Source: Verrucomicrobiota bacterium (GTDB lineage: Bacteria; Verrucomicrobiota; Kiritimatiellia; JAHIZV01). Taken from it: 45,009 nt of DNA. The notes under the pieces are model-generated. The model was not told the origin of the DNA, did not search any database, and saw only the letters and a program-made list of their open reading frames with translations. The position numbers were made by a program, and so were the translations under genes. This document shows positions 1 to 10,905 of the stretch, piece after piece; positions within the stretch are counted from its first letter, which is position 1, and each line of letters starts with the position of its first letter. Where the stretch lies: assembly GCA_018814445.1 (NCBI GenBank), contig JAHIZV010000197.1:1-45009 (forward strand), given 5' to 3'.

Positions 1-225
1 CTCGCTGATCTCCTCGGCCTTACCCCTGCCTATGAAATACCCCGGATGAGGAACGCTCTGTTTGCAGACAGTCCGGCCAAACACTTCCGCTCCCGCCGTT
101 TTGGTCAGATGCGCCAGTTCATCGAGCGAATCCTGCACTTCCCACTCCTGCATGGAGCGGGGCAATACGCCGACCAGGAACACCCGGTCTATCTGCTGTT
201 CAGCATTGAACTCTTGACGGTCCAT
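1..225 (-). CDS. hflX: GTPase HflX, N-terminal part (cut by window edge)
   Basis: I translated this reading frame from the ATG at 225 down to base 1; it gives 75 uninterrupted codons. The peptide matches the HflX N-terminal domain: LVGV strand, DELAHL helix, TAGAEVFG, then GYFIGRGKAEEI, which corresponds to the family's yIGkGKveEl motif. HflX is a ribosome-associated GTPase that splits or rescues stalled ribosomes; its GTPase domain lies beyond the edge. A GGGAGGAG stretch just upstream of the ATG fits a ribosome binding site, though it is close. The start overlaps the end of miaA by 26 nt in another frame, so translation is probably coupled. miaA followed by hflX is a common bacterial neighbourhood. 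The family call is firm; the rest of the gene is not visible. Confidence 0.88.
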   Translation of the reverse strand, partial: MDRQEFNAEQQIDRVFLVGVLPRSMQEWEVQDSLDELAHLTKTAGAEVFGRTVCKQSVPHPGYFIGRGKAEEISE

Positions 226-1159
226 GCTCCTCCCAAACCTTCTCAACCCGTACGGCTATATCTTCCGCAGTCATGTCCGCGGTTACATCGATCCACTCGA
301 CATTTGCCTGGTTCCGGAACCAGGTCATTTGCCTCTTCGCCAGTTTCCTTGTCCTAATGGTTGTGAGTTCAACGGCCTGTACTGCCGACAATTTCCCTCG
401 TATCACATCGATCGCCTCTTTGTATCCTATAGCCTGGGCCGCAGTTCGCGAGAGTTCCCCATGTGTTTCAAGCAACGATCTCACTTCGTCGATCAAACCC
501 CTTTCATACATACGGTCTACCCTGTGCACAATCCGCGCGTTCAGCTCGGTTCTATCCATTCGCAAGCCGGCCAGGACGCCAGACGGTACGTCTCTCCACG
601 ACGAATCGAGAGAGACTCCCGAACGGGCGAGTTCCAGGGCTCTCATCAGGCGCCGGGGATTCTTCACATCGGAGAGACGGGCCAGCCGGGCCGCGTCAGC
701 TTCGCGCAAGGCTTCCTTCAGCCCCTCCACGCCCGCCGCCTCGTAGATGCCCTCAACTTCCTTGCGAACCGCCGGATCGACCGTTTCCGCGCCGAGTCCT
801 TCAAGCAGACACTTGACATACAGGCCGGTTCCGCCAACGACGATGATTCTCCGCTTTCCCGCCGTCTCGCTCAGCACAGGACCAACCGCCTCAAGATAGC
901 CGCCTGCACTGAACTCCTCGGAAGAATCCGCCAGGTTCACGCCATGATACCTGTATGCCTGGAGTTCTGACTGCGAGGGCTTGTCCGTTCCGATGTCCAT
1001 ACCCCCGTAGACGAGCATGGCATCGGCCGAAACGATGTCGGTTGCGGGGTTCTTCCGAGCGATTGCGTGCGCCGTTGCGGATTTACCCACGGCTGTGGGC
1101 CCGACGAGGAAGAAGGCGACGGGCGCTTGTCGACGTGAGCCCTGATCAATCTTCGACAT
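200..1159 (-). CDS. miaA: tRNA dimethylallyltransferase MiaA
   Basis: MiaA transfers the dimethylallyl group from DMAPP to N6 of A37 in tRNAs that read codons starting with U. The 319-residue product has the P-loop GPTAVGKS at about residues 20-27, then the family blocks VSADAMLVYGGMDIGTDKP, VGGTGLYVKCLLEGL and, near the C-terminus, QAIGYKEAIDVI and RKLAKRQMTWFRNQ. In the usual family form the second block reads DSMQVYRGMDIGTAKP, so this copy has A and L in place of S and Q. The reading frame is open further upstream, but that extension lies inside lspA and lacks family similarity, so I chose the ATG at 1159. It overlaps the lspA stop by 14 nt, and its own end overlaps hflX. This places it in the ileS-dksA-lspA-miaA-hflX run. 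Confidence 0.95.
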   Translation of the reverse strand: MSKIDQGSRRQAPVAFFLVGPTAVGKSATAHAIARKNPATDIVSADAMLVYGGMDIGTDKPSQSELQAYRYHGVNLADSSEEFSAGGYLEAVGPVLSETAGKRRIIVVGGTGLYVKCLLEGLGAETVDPAVRKEVEGIYEAAGVEGLKEALREADAARLARLSDVKNPRRLMRALELARSGVSLDSSWRDVPSGVLAGLRMDRTELNARIVHRVDRMYERGLIDEVRSLLETHGELSRTAAQAIGYKEAIDVIRGKLSAVQAVELTTIRTRKLAKRQMTWFRNQANVEWIDVTADMTAEDIAVRVEKVWEEHGPSRVQC

Positions 1160-1691
1160 CAGTCTGCCGCTCTTTCCGTTCTGCATCTGAAGAGTCCGAA
1201 GAACGTCTATCGGCCAGCGGATGCGTTGAAATCCAGAGAGAGGACAGGATGTAGATACCGACCCCGACGCATATAGCGGCGTCCGCCACATTGAACGCCG
1301 GCCAGTGATGATTGCCGACATAGAAATCGAGAAAATCCGTCACCCATCCCTGCCTCATTCGATCAAGGAGATTTCCGACGATGCCGCCGACCATCAGACC
1401 GAGAGCGATCCTATGCTCAAGTGTGTCACTCAGGAAGGATCTGCGGAATATCACCATCACGATAAGAATGACAAGGGAGATGACCGTGAGGGAGGTGTTC
1501 TGTCCTCCGAGGATTCCCCACGCCGCGCCCGTGTTTCTGAGGTACGTCAGATCAAAGCAGCCCTCGATCACCGGGCGGGATTCACCGAGAGCGAAGGACA
1601 GGCGCACGATCTGCTTTGTAAGCTGGTCCAGAACCGTGATCAGTAAAGCTATGACTAATGCAACCATGATGGGGCTCACCCAGGGGGTCAT
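1146..1691 (-). CDS. lspA: Lipoprotein signal peptidase LspA (signal peptidase II)
   Basis: LspA is the inner-membrane aspartic peptidase that cleaves prolipoproteins before the lipidated cysteine. The 181-residue protein shows four hydrophobic segments. Between them are the family motifs: DQLTK after the first segment, YLRNTGAAWG, GNLLDRMRQGWVTDFLDF and FNVADAAI. The two catalytic aspartates are those in NLLDR and FNVAD. The frame stays open upstream to 1919, but that part is the arginine-rich shadow of the dksA-like gene, so the ATG at 1691 is preferred. A Met nine residues further in is an alternative. The gene lies 28 nt after the dksA-like stop and overlaps miaA by 14 nt. ileS and lspA are neighbours in many bacteria. 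A client lipoprotein is encoded at 23314-24072. Confidence 0.95.
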   Translation of the reverse strand: MTPWVSPIMVALVIALLITVLDQLTKQIVRLSFALGESRPVIEGCFDLTYLRNTGAAWGILGGQNTSLTVISLVILIVMVIFRRSFLSDTLEHRIALGLMVGGIVGNLLDRMRQGWVTDFLDFYVGNHHWPAFNVADAAICVGVGIYILSSLWISTHPLADRRSSDSSDAERKERQTDVED

Positions 1692-1719
1692 TGCACATGG
1701 CCGCCTGACCCGGCGAGCG

Positions 1720-2397
1720 TCAGCTTCTAGTAATGGTCTGCCCGAACGGCCGGTACCGCGTGCGGTTTCTCTCGACTTCCGTCTGGGCCTTGACCGAATT
1801 CCGCGCATAGGGAAGGACCTTGAGGCGCTCTTTCTCAATCGGCTCACCGGAAATCTCGCAGATGCCGTAGGTGCCCGTATCGATCCTGCGAATTGCCTCG
1901 TCGATTTCGTAGAGAACATCCTGCTCGCTGCTGACCAGATTTAACGCGAACTCACGGTCGAAATTGTCGGTGCCCTGATCCGCCATGTGCAGACTGTAGC
2001 TCGAAAGATCCCCTGAGGACTCCTTCTGCGATCTGTTCAGATTGTCGCCGGCAAGGAATGAAATCTCATCCACAACACGATCTTTCAGTTCGAGCAGCAG
2101 TTTATGGAATTGTCGCAGTTCGGCCGCGGTCAGATGTTTCCCCTTGCGCACCTTCTTGGCCGGAGCCGCCTTTTTCGCGGGAGCCTTCTTCGCCGGGGTC
2201 TTTTTCTTAGCTGGCGCCTTCTTTGCGGGGGCTTTCTTCTTGGCCGCTGCTTTCTTCGCAGGGGCCTTTTTCTTTGCCGGCGCCTTCTTGCGCGTCGAGG
2301 TCTTGGCGGCGCTCTTTGATGTCTTTGTCACGACTTTCTTTTTTGCCGTGGGTTTGGAGGCCTTCTTTGCGTTTTTTTTAGCAGTCTTTTTTGCCAT
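1720..2397 (-). CDS. DksA/TraR family protein with histone H1-like Lys/Ala tail
   Basis: The product has 225 residues in two parts. Residues 1-87 are a lysine-, alanine- and proline-rich tail built from AKK, KKAPAKK and KTPAKK units, like eukaryotic H1 tails and bacterial H1-like proteins. Residues about 88-213 are a DksA/TraR-like body: a coiled-coil helix pair, then GTYGICEISGEPI and KERLKVLPYAR. DksA-type proteins bind the RNA polymerase secondary channel and modulate rRNA and stress promoters. The usual four-cysteine zinc finger is degenerate, with only one Cys in GICEISG, as in the Bacillus YteA type. An acidic loop tip is not obvious, so DksA-like regulation is not proven. The tail suggests DNA or RNA binding. 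The gene has its own promoter at 2463-2491 and a GAGGT ribosome site 7 nt before the ATG. Confidence 0.88.
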   Translation of the reverse strand: MAKKTAKKNAKKASKPTAKKKVVTKTSKSAAKTSTRKKAPAKKKAPAKKAAAKKKAPAKKAPAKKKTPAKKAPAKKAAPAKKVRKGKHLTAAELRQFHKLLLELKDRVVDEISFLAGDNLNRSQKESSGDLSSYSLHMADQGTDNFDREFALNLVSSEQDVLYEIDEAIRRIDTGTYGICEISGEPIEKERLKVLPYARNSVKAQTEVERNRTRYRPFGQTITRS

Positions 2398-2462
2398 CTG
2401 TGTACCTCTACGCGGTCATTTCTGCATATGGTCCGAGAATACTTCCCCGGAAAAGGTGCGGG

Positions 2463-2491
2463 TAGATATCACATCAAACACGCCGTGTCAA
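2463..2491 (-). promoter_or_regulatory. Predicted sigma70-type promoter for the dksA-like gene
   Basis: On the minus strand, a perfect -35 box TTGACA (2491-2486) is followed after 17 nt by TATCTA (2468-2463) as -10. Transcription would begin near 2456, leaving a leader of about 60 nt. The promoter lies in the 184-nt gap after ileS, so dksA-lspA-miaA-hflX can be transcribed without ileS. This rests on box matching only. Confidence 0.62.
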
Positions 2492-2581
2492 TGGATGCAG
2501 TGAAGCAACTATGGCTTACTCCCCCGCCCCGCCAGTTCATGCCCCGCGCATCCGAATGCGTAAACTATTTATGGACAAGGA

Positions 2582-5500
2582 CTAAGACGGAATTACAGTA
2601 ATCGAACACATCAGTCCGTTAAGATCCCAGTCGGTGCTGTTTTCCGGGGCTTCAGACTGAAGACTGCAGGCCGTCGCAAGTACTTCAGCCATGATATAGC
2701 TGGAATGCGTCTCTATAGCTTTGGCGACCAGATCCTCCGCGGAATAGAGCACTTCTATCCTCTGCGTCACATCGAAATCGGCCGTCTTCCGCATATTCTG
2801 AACCTTGTTCACGAACTCTCTGGCCAAACCTTCCAGAATAAGTTCATCGGTCAATTCTATCTCCAGTGCCACGACGACGGCCCCTTCCGATGTAACGGCC
2901 AGCCCCTCTTTGGGCGTCCGCTCGATGACGACGTCATCAGCCGTTATCGCGTGCTTAACACCATCGACCGTGATTGCAATGGAACGGTCGCTCAGTAGGC
3001 CCTCAAGCTCTTCGTTGCCCAGCCGGGCAATTTCGCCTGCGGCCTTCTTCACTCCTGCGCCCAGCTTCGGACCGAGCCTTTTGAAATTCGGTTTTGCGGA
3101 GAGATCCACCAGGTCCGTGTCCCGTGAACTGAACCAGACTTCTTTCACATTCAGTTCGTCGGTGATCAACGCCTTGAGCGCCCGCACCCGGTCCAGGTGT
3201 TCCCCGTTACGGCAGACGACGTGCAATCCCTTTAGGGTCTGGCGTACCTTCAGATTGTACTCGGTCCTGAGCAGGCGCCCCATGCTTACCACCGACATCA
3301 CAGCGTCCATCTGCCGCTCGAGTTCGCGATCACGGCCAGACCCGTCGGTTGTCGGATAATCGCAGAGATGGACGGATTCCGGCATGTCCTCTGACCTGAG
3401 GTTCTGATAGATGGACTCGCTTATGAACGGTACAAACGGGGCGGCGATTCGCGATAGACGAAGGAGTACTGCGTACAGCGTTGCATACGCCTGCTGCTTG
3501 TCTTCATCATCGGAACTCTTCCAGAACCTCCTCCGGCTTCGCCGGATATACCAGTTCGTCAGATCCTCAATGAAATGCACAAACGGCCGTACGGCCAACT
3601 GAAGATCATAGACATCCAGCGCCGTTACCACTTCCTGATTCAGCCGATCCAGTGAGCTCAGAATCCACCGGTCCAGCAGATTCTCCGATGCCTGACCTCT
3701 GACCTCTGCTGTCTGACTTCTGTCTCCCGGACTCCACCCGTCGATGCGGGCGTATGTCACGAAAAATGCATACGCATTCCACCACGGAATCAGCAGATGC
3801 CGGAGAGAGTGTTTGACCCCATCCTCAGTGAAGCAGAGATCCTCGGCGCGGACAACCGGCGAGGAGATCATGTAAAGTCTCAATGCGTCCGCGCCGTACT
3901 CATCCATGATGTACGTCGGATCGGGATAGTTCTTCAGGCGCTTGCTCATCTTGCGTCCGTCTTCCGCCAGGATCATTCCGTTGACGATGACGTTCTTGAA
4001 GGCAGGTTTCCTGAAGAGCGCCGTGGAGAGAACCATCAGCGTATAGAACCACCCACGGGTCTGATCCAGACCCTCGGCGATGAACGATGCCGGAAAATGA
4101 CTCTCAAAGTGCTCCTTGTTCTCGAAAGGATAGTGAGACTGCGCGTACGGCATCGAACCTGACTCAAACCAGCAGTCCAGCACTTCCGGCGTTCGGCGGT
4201 AGACCTTGCCATCTTTCTCGATCACAACTTTATCCACGTGATGCTTGTGCAGATCTGTAACACGCACGCCGGAAAGCTCTTCCAGCTCGTCAATCGAGCC
4301 AACGCAGATTGCGTCGGACCCGTCTTCGGCGACCCAGACAGGTATGCACGACCCCCAGAAACGATTGCGGCTGATATTCCAGTCTTTGGCATCGCGGAGC
4401 CAGTTTCCAAAGCGCTTCTCGCCCACGTAGGACGGCACCCAGTGGACCCCGTCATTGTTTTTCACAAGGTCTTCCCGCATATCCTCAACGCGCACATACC
4501 ACGCATCGATCGCACGGTAGATCAGCGGGGTTTCCGTGCGCTCGCAGAATGGATAGCTGTGAACGATCGTGGACTGGTGGATCAGCTTGCCCTCGTTTTT
4601 CAGCCACTTGATCAGGGCCTTGTCTGCATCCTTGCAGAACACGCCTGCATGATCCGGCACCTGTTCCGTGAAGTTGCATTCCGCGTCGAGGGGGTCGACC
4701 AGGTCGATTCCCTCACGCGTGCAGACACGATAGTCATCTTCGCCATATGCCGGCGCCATATGCACGATGCCGGTCCCCTCCTCCGTCGTGACAAAATCGT
4801 CCATCAGGATACGGAAGGCATTGGGCTGGTCCTTGAAATATGAAAACAGAGGCTCGTACGTCCAACCTACGAGATCAGGCCCCTGCAGGATCTTCACCAC
4901 TTCGTACTCTGCGGAGTCCTTGTAGTACGTATCGAGGCGGGCCTCGGCCATCACATACACATCGCCGGTACTCGTGTCGCGCACGGCGACATACTGAACG
5001 TGAGGACCGACACATAGAGCCAGGTTCCCCGGAAGCGTCCATGGCGTTGTCGTCCATGCCAGCGCGTAGGTCGGCCGGGTCCACTCCACGTCGCTCGTGA
5101 TACGCATCCGAACCGTGATCGCGGGATCCTGCACGTCCTTGTAATTGTTCCCCGCTTCAAAGTTGGAAAGTGGTGTCGTGAGTTTCCAACTGTAGGGCAT
5201 GATGCGGTAGGCCTTGTAGATCCTATCCTGTTCCCACAACTGCTTGAAGACCCACCAGATCGTTTCCATGAAGTCGAGATCCATGGTCTTGTAGTCGTTA
5301 TCGAAATCGACCCAGCGACCCATGCGGGCAACCGTTTTGCGCCATTCCGCGACATATTGCTGAACCATCGACCTGCACTGCTCGTTGAAGACGTCCACGC
5401 CCTTCTCAACGATTGCTCCCGCCCCTGCAAGTCCGAGCGCTTCCTGCGCGAGGGCCTCAATCGGCAGCCCGTGACAATCCCATCCGAATCGCCGCTGAAC

Positions 5501-5734
5501 GTAGTGCCCGCGCATCGTGTGATAGCGTGGGACGATGTCCTTGATCATGCCCGCGAGAAGATGCCCGTAGTGAGGAAGGCCCGTTGCAAACGGCGGCCCG
5601 TCATAGAAGACATATTCAGGATCATCGCGCCGCTGGTCGAGCGATTTCCTGAACGTGCCATGATCCTCCCAGAACTTGAGAATCCCCTCCTCAAGCTCCG
5701 GAAAACTTATCTTGTTAGAAACTGAATCAAGCAT
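2582..5734 (-). CDS. ileS: Isoleucyl-tRNA synthetase, type 2 (eukaryote-like)
   Basis: This class I synthetase charges tRNA-Ile. The 1,050-residue product has the HIGH signature as HYGH within GLPHYGHLLAG (about residue 60), the WDCHGLPIE block, a large CP1 editing insertion, and the KMSKS signature as KMSKR in GRKMSKRLKNYPDP. The segment DGPPFATGLPHYGH and the absence of a C-terminal four-cysteine zinc finger place it in the IleRS2 clade shared with eukaryotic cytosolic enzymes. That clade is known for low sensitivity to mupirocin. The frame opens at 5767, but the ATG at 5734 is preferred: AGGAAG lies directly upstream and the family start MLDSVSNKISFPELEE follows. It is transcribed divergently from the vanZ-like gene. 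A T-box leader was looked for and not seen. Confidence 0.97.
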   Translation of the reverse strand: MLDSVSNKISFPELEEGILKFWEDHGTFRKSLDQRRDDPEYVFYDGPPFATGLPHYGHLLAGMIKDIVPRYHTMRGHYVQRRFGWDCHGLPIEALAQEALGLAGAGAIVEKGVDVFNEQCRSMVQQYVAEWRKTVARMGRWVDFDNDYKTMDLDFMETIWWVFKQLWEQDRIYKAYRIMPYSWKLTTPLSNFEAGNNYKDVQDPAITVRMRITSDVEWTRPTYALAWTTTPWTLPGNLALCVGPHVQYVAVRDTSTGDVYVMAEARLDTYYKDSAEYEVVKILQGPDLVGWTYEPLFSYFKDQPNAFRILMDDFVTTEEGTGIVHMAPAYGEDDYRVCTREGIDLVDPLDAECNFTEQVPDHAGVFCKDADKALIKWLKNEGKLIHQSTIVHSYPFCERTETPLIYRAIDAWYVRVEDMREDLVKNNDGVHWVPSYVGEKRFGNWLRDAKDWNISRNRFWGSCIPVWVAEDGSDAICVGSIDELEELSGVRVTDLHKHHVDKVVIEKDGKVYRRTPEVLDCWFESGSMPYAQSHYPFENKEHFESHFPASFIAEGLDQTRGWFYTLMVLSTALFRKPAFKNVIVNGMILAEDGRKMSKRLKNYPDPTYIMDEYGADALRLYMISSPVVRAEDLCFTEDGVKHSLRHLLIPWWNAYAFFVTYARIDGWSPGDRSQTAEVRGQASENLLDRWILSSLDRLNQEVVTALDVYDLQLAVRPFVHFIEDLTNWYIRRSRRRFWKSSDDEDKQQAYATLYAVLLRLSRIAAPFVPFISESIYQNLRSEDMPESVHLCDYPTTDGSGRDRELERQMDAVMSVVSMGRLLRTEYNLKVRQTLKGLHVVCRNGEHLDRVRALKALITDELNVKEVWFSSRDTDLVDLSAKPNFKRLGPKLGAGVKKAAGEIARLGNEELEGLLSDRSIAITVDGVKHAITADDVVIERTPKEGLAVTSEGAVVVALEIELTDELILEGLAREFVNKVQNMRKTADFDVTQRIEVLYSAEDLVAKAIETHSSYIMAEVLATACSLQSEAPENSTDWDLNGLMCSITVIPS

Positions 5735-5920
5735 CTTCCTGCCCTTTTGTCTTCGAGAAGCGAGCAAGATTAGACCTGAGGGGCGGTTTGATCAAGAGGC
5801 AATGGAGTCCGCTCGGCCGGTTCACAAATAACGTTCCGCTCTGCACATATCGGATTCTTGAAGATCCTCGCTGAAACGGCCGATTGCCAAAAAGGCAGAA
5901 TCCTCCATACTCCGCTATCA

Positions 5921-8779
<2,859 letters not shown>

Positions 8780-8830
8780 CAGCCACGACAATCAGAAATA
8801 CAGCTGGACGGGTTTCTGATCTCTGCTAGC

Positions 8831-9007
8831 ATGGCTCCCATCATGAGATTCCTTCGACATCTGGGACGTTTGCTCGCTGAGTTCTTCGAGTTCGCGTGGC
8901 ATAACAAGGCATGGTGGATTGTTCCCATCATCATTGTCCTTCTCCTGTTGACCCTGTTGATTGCCACGACAACAAGTGTCGCACCGTTCATCTACACATT
9001 GTTCTAA
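8831..9007 (+). CDS. DUF5989 family single-pass membrane microprotein
   Basis: I translated this small frame by hand: 58 residues from ATG 8831, or 54 from ATG 8843. It starts with a basic amphipathic segment (MRFLRHLGRLLAEFFEFAW). Next come the conserved KAWWIVPIIIV, one membrane helix rich in Leu and Ile, and the ending SVAPFIYTLF. This pattern of K.WW.(L/I)P, a helix and a terminal APFIYTLF is that of DUF5989, a family of about 50 residues with unknown function. In other genomes such proteins often sit next to carbamoyltransferase or secondary-metabolite genes; no such gene is seen here. The ribosome site is weak. The gene is easily missed because of its length. Confidence 0.8.
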   Translation: MAPIMRFLRHLGRLLAEFFEFAWHNKAWWIVPIIIVLLLLTLLIATTTSVAPFIYTLF

Positions 9008-9022
9008 ACCTTCCGGCCAGCA

Positions 9023-9658
9023 GTGAACGTAGAAACCATCACAGTCGGCATGTTCGCATCGAACTGCCATCTCTTATCAAACGATGCCGGCGAGGCACTG
9101 GTGGTCGATCCCGGCGCCGACGCAGATCAGATTCTCTCCGCGATAGCAGGCGGGAATCTCCGCGTCGCAGGCTACCTGCTGACTCACGGGCATGTGGATC
9201 ATGTGAGTGCGCTCGCTGAGGTTCACAGAAAACATCCCGCCCCGATCGCCATGCATCCCGAGGATTCAAAATGGGCCTTCTCGCCCGGGAATAAGATGGA
9301 GCCCTTCTTCTCGCAACCGGAAGCACCGCCGCGGATCGACAGGGAACTTGCCGACGGGCAGGTCTGCGAGGATATAGGTTTCACATACCGGGTTATCGAA
9401 ACTCCAGGTCACTCACCCGGCGGCGTATGTTTCTACTTCGAAGATCAAGGCGTTCTGATTGCGGGTGACACATTGTTCAGAGGGTCCGTGGGAAGAGTCG
9501 ATTTGCCCGGCGGAAACGGACAGGCACTGAGTCGCTCCCTTCAGAAGCTGTGCCGGCTTCAGTACGATACGGTCGTGTACTGCGGTCACGGGCCGGCAAC
9601 GACCATCGGCGCTGAGAAGAAAACGAACTACTTCCTTCGCCCTGGAGCGTTGGGGTAA
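9023..9658 (+). CDS. MBL-fold metal hydrolase, glyoxalase II-like
   Basis: The 211-residue protein is a metallo-beta-lactamase-fold hydrolase. The metal-binding series is complete: THGHVDH (HxHxDH) near residue 56, the His in ETPGHSPGG, the bridging Asp in AGDTLF, and CGHGP near the C-terminus. The overall pattern (NCHLL, VVDPG, LTHGHVDH, PGHSPGG, LFRGSVGR) is that of small hydroxyacylglutathione hydrolase-like proteins. These act on thioesters or other acyl substrates, and the true substrate is unknown. It starts at GTG 9023, 15 nt after the DUF5989 gene. It ends 9 nt from the convergent end of ftsZ with no terminator hairpin between them. Confidence 0.88.
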   Translation: MNVETITVGMFASNCHLLSNDAGEALVVDPGADADQILSAIAGGNLRVAGYLLTHGHVDHVSALAEVHRKHPAPIAMHPEDSKWAFSPGNKMEPFFSQPEAPPRIDRELADGQVCEDIGFTYRVIETPGHSPGGVCFYFEDQGVLIAGDTLFRGSVGRVDLPGGNGQALSRSLQKLCRLQYDTVVYCGHGPATTIGAEKKTNYFLRPGALG

Positions 9659-9667
9659 TCAGGACAC

Positions 9668-10897
9668 TCAGCCCAGCAGCTTGAGATCATGGCGAATGAA
9701 GGTGGGGATATCAAGATCCTCCCCCTCGTAGAAAGTCGGCTCGACATCCTTGAATCTGCCCTTGCCTTGCGGCTCGAGCGTGAGCTGGGTTTGCTTCACT
9801 TTGCGCTTGCGACTCGATGTCCGCGCGCGCCCGGCCGCAGCCGCGGGTGAAGGTGTTGCCGCATCCTCTGCTGCAATGATGTCCTCCCGGCTGCTCGCCT
9901 CCTCGACCCACTGCTCCGAAGCCAGGACCGTCACCGACAGGCGGCCCTTCATACCCGCGAAAGAACCTGCCGCAAGATACACATGCGCTTCCGGCGTCGC
10001 CTGCTCCGTGATGGTGGATACGACCGTCTGCAACTCCTGTAAAGAGAGGTCTTCGCCTCCGCGAACGGCAATCAGCAGGCCCTTCGCCTTGTTCAGTGCT
10101 GCTCCCTCGCCAAAGTATGGCGACTTCATCAGGGAAGTCAGGGCACGATCGATCCTGTGTTGTCCCGATCCACGCCCGAAGCCGAAACAGCACGTCCCTC
10201 CGCTATGCGACGCGACAGACATCAGATCCCCGAAATCGAGATTAATCAGGCTGCCCTGCAGAAGCAGTTCACAGACTGCTGAGGTACACTCTCCCATGAA
10301 CTCATCGGCTCGCCGCAACGACTCTGTGAGGGCCTCACCCGGCGAAACCTGGTCAAGAAGGCGGTCGTTCGGAAGAACAACGACGCTCTGACAGAACTCG
10401 CTCAGCTCCTTCACACCCAGCCTGGCGATGCGGGCCTTCTCTTCGCCTTCAAAGGAAAAAGGGAGGGATGCAAAAGCCAAAACCAATGCGTCCTCTTCCC
10501 GGGCAATTCCCGCTACAACCGGGGCGGCGCCCGTGCCGATGCCGCCGCCTAACGTCGTGATGATGAATACCAGTTGATGTCCCGAAACCAGTTCACGCAG
10601 CTTGATCTCTGAACTGTCCGCGGCTTCCCTTCCTTGCGACGGATCGCCGCCCGCGCCAAGGCCGGCGGAAGACCCGTGGCCGATCTGAACACACCGGGGA
10701 ACACGGGTTCTTTCCAGAACCTGCGAGTCGCTGTCAACTACTGCGATCTCCGCAAATTGATCAATCGCATCGGCAAGATTCGAGACCATGTTCGCCCCGC
10801 CGCCGCCGACACCAACCACAAGGACGCGCGGCTTCCTGAAATCCTGTTCCGACAGATCGAATTCTCTGGAATCTGTATCTGGAGACTGTACGCGCAT
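9668..10897 (-). CDS. ftsZ: Cell division protein FtsZ (divergent)
   Basis: FtsZ is the tubulin-like GTPase that forms the division ring. The 409-residue protein has GVGGGGANMVSN near the N-terminus and SAGLGAGGDPSQGREAA. The tubulin signature reads GGGIGTG at residues 117-123, where most FtsZ have GGGTGTG. The T7 loop SLINLDFGDL keeps Asn219, Asp221 and Asp224, so GTP hydrolysis should be possible. A linker rich in Ala, Ser and Arg (about 340-390) leads to the C-terminal peptide DLDIPTFIRH, the site that binds FtsA and other partners. AGGGG lies 6 nt before the ATG. It is the last gene of the minus-strand cluster, 8 nt after ftsA. Sequence divergence is typical of PVC FtsZ, but the Ile is notable. 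Confidence 0.95.
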   Translation of the reverse strand: MRVQSPDTDSREFDLSEQDFRKPRVLVVGVGGGGANMVSNLADAIDQFAEIAVVDSDSQVLERTRVPRCVQIGHGSSAGLGAGGDPSQGREAADSSEIKLRELVSGHQLVFIITTLGGGIGTGAAPVVAGIAREEDALVLAFASLPFSFEGEEKARIARLGVKELSEFCQSVVVLPNDRLLDQVSPGEALTESLRRADEFMGECTSAVCELLLQGSLINLDFGDLMSVASHSGGTCCFGFGRGSGQHRIDRALTSLMKSPYFGEGAALNKAKGLLIAVRGGEDLSLQELQTVVSTITEQATPEAHVYLAAGSFAGMKGRLSVTVLASEQWVEEASSREDIIAAEDAATPSPAAAAGRARTSSRKRKVKQTQLTLEPQGKGRFKDVEPTFYEGEDLDIPTFIRHDLKLLG

Positions 10898-10905
10898 ATT
10901 CGCCC

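Noticed and set aside
5735-5920. T-box or other riboswitch leader for ileS
   Set aside because: No T-box sequence, no terminator-antiterminator pair and no specifier-like stem was seen; T-boxes are mainly found in Gram-positive bacteria.
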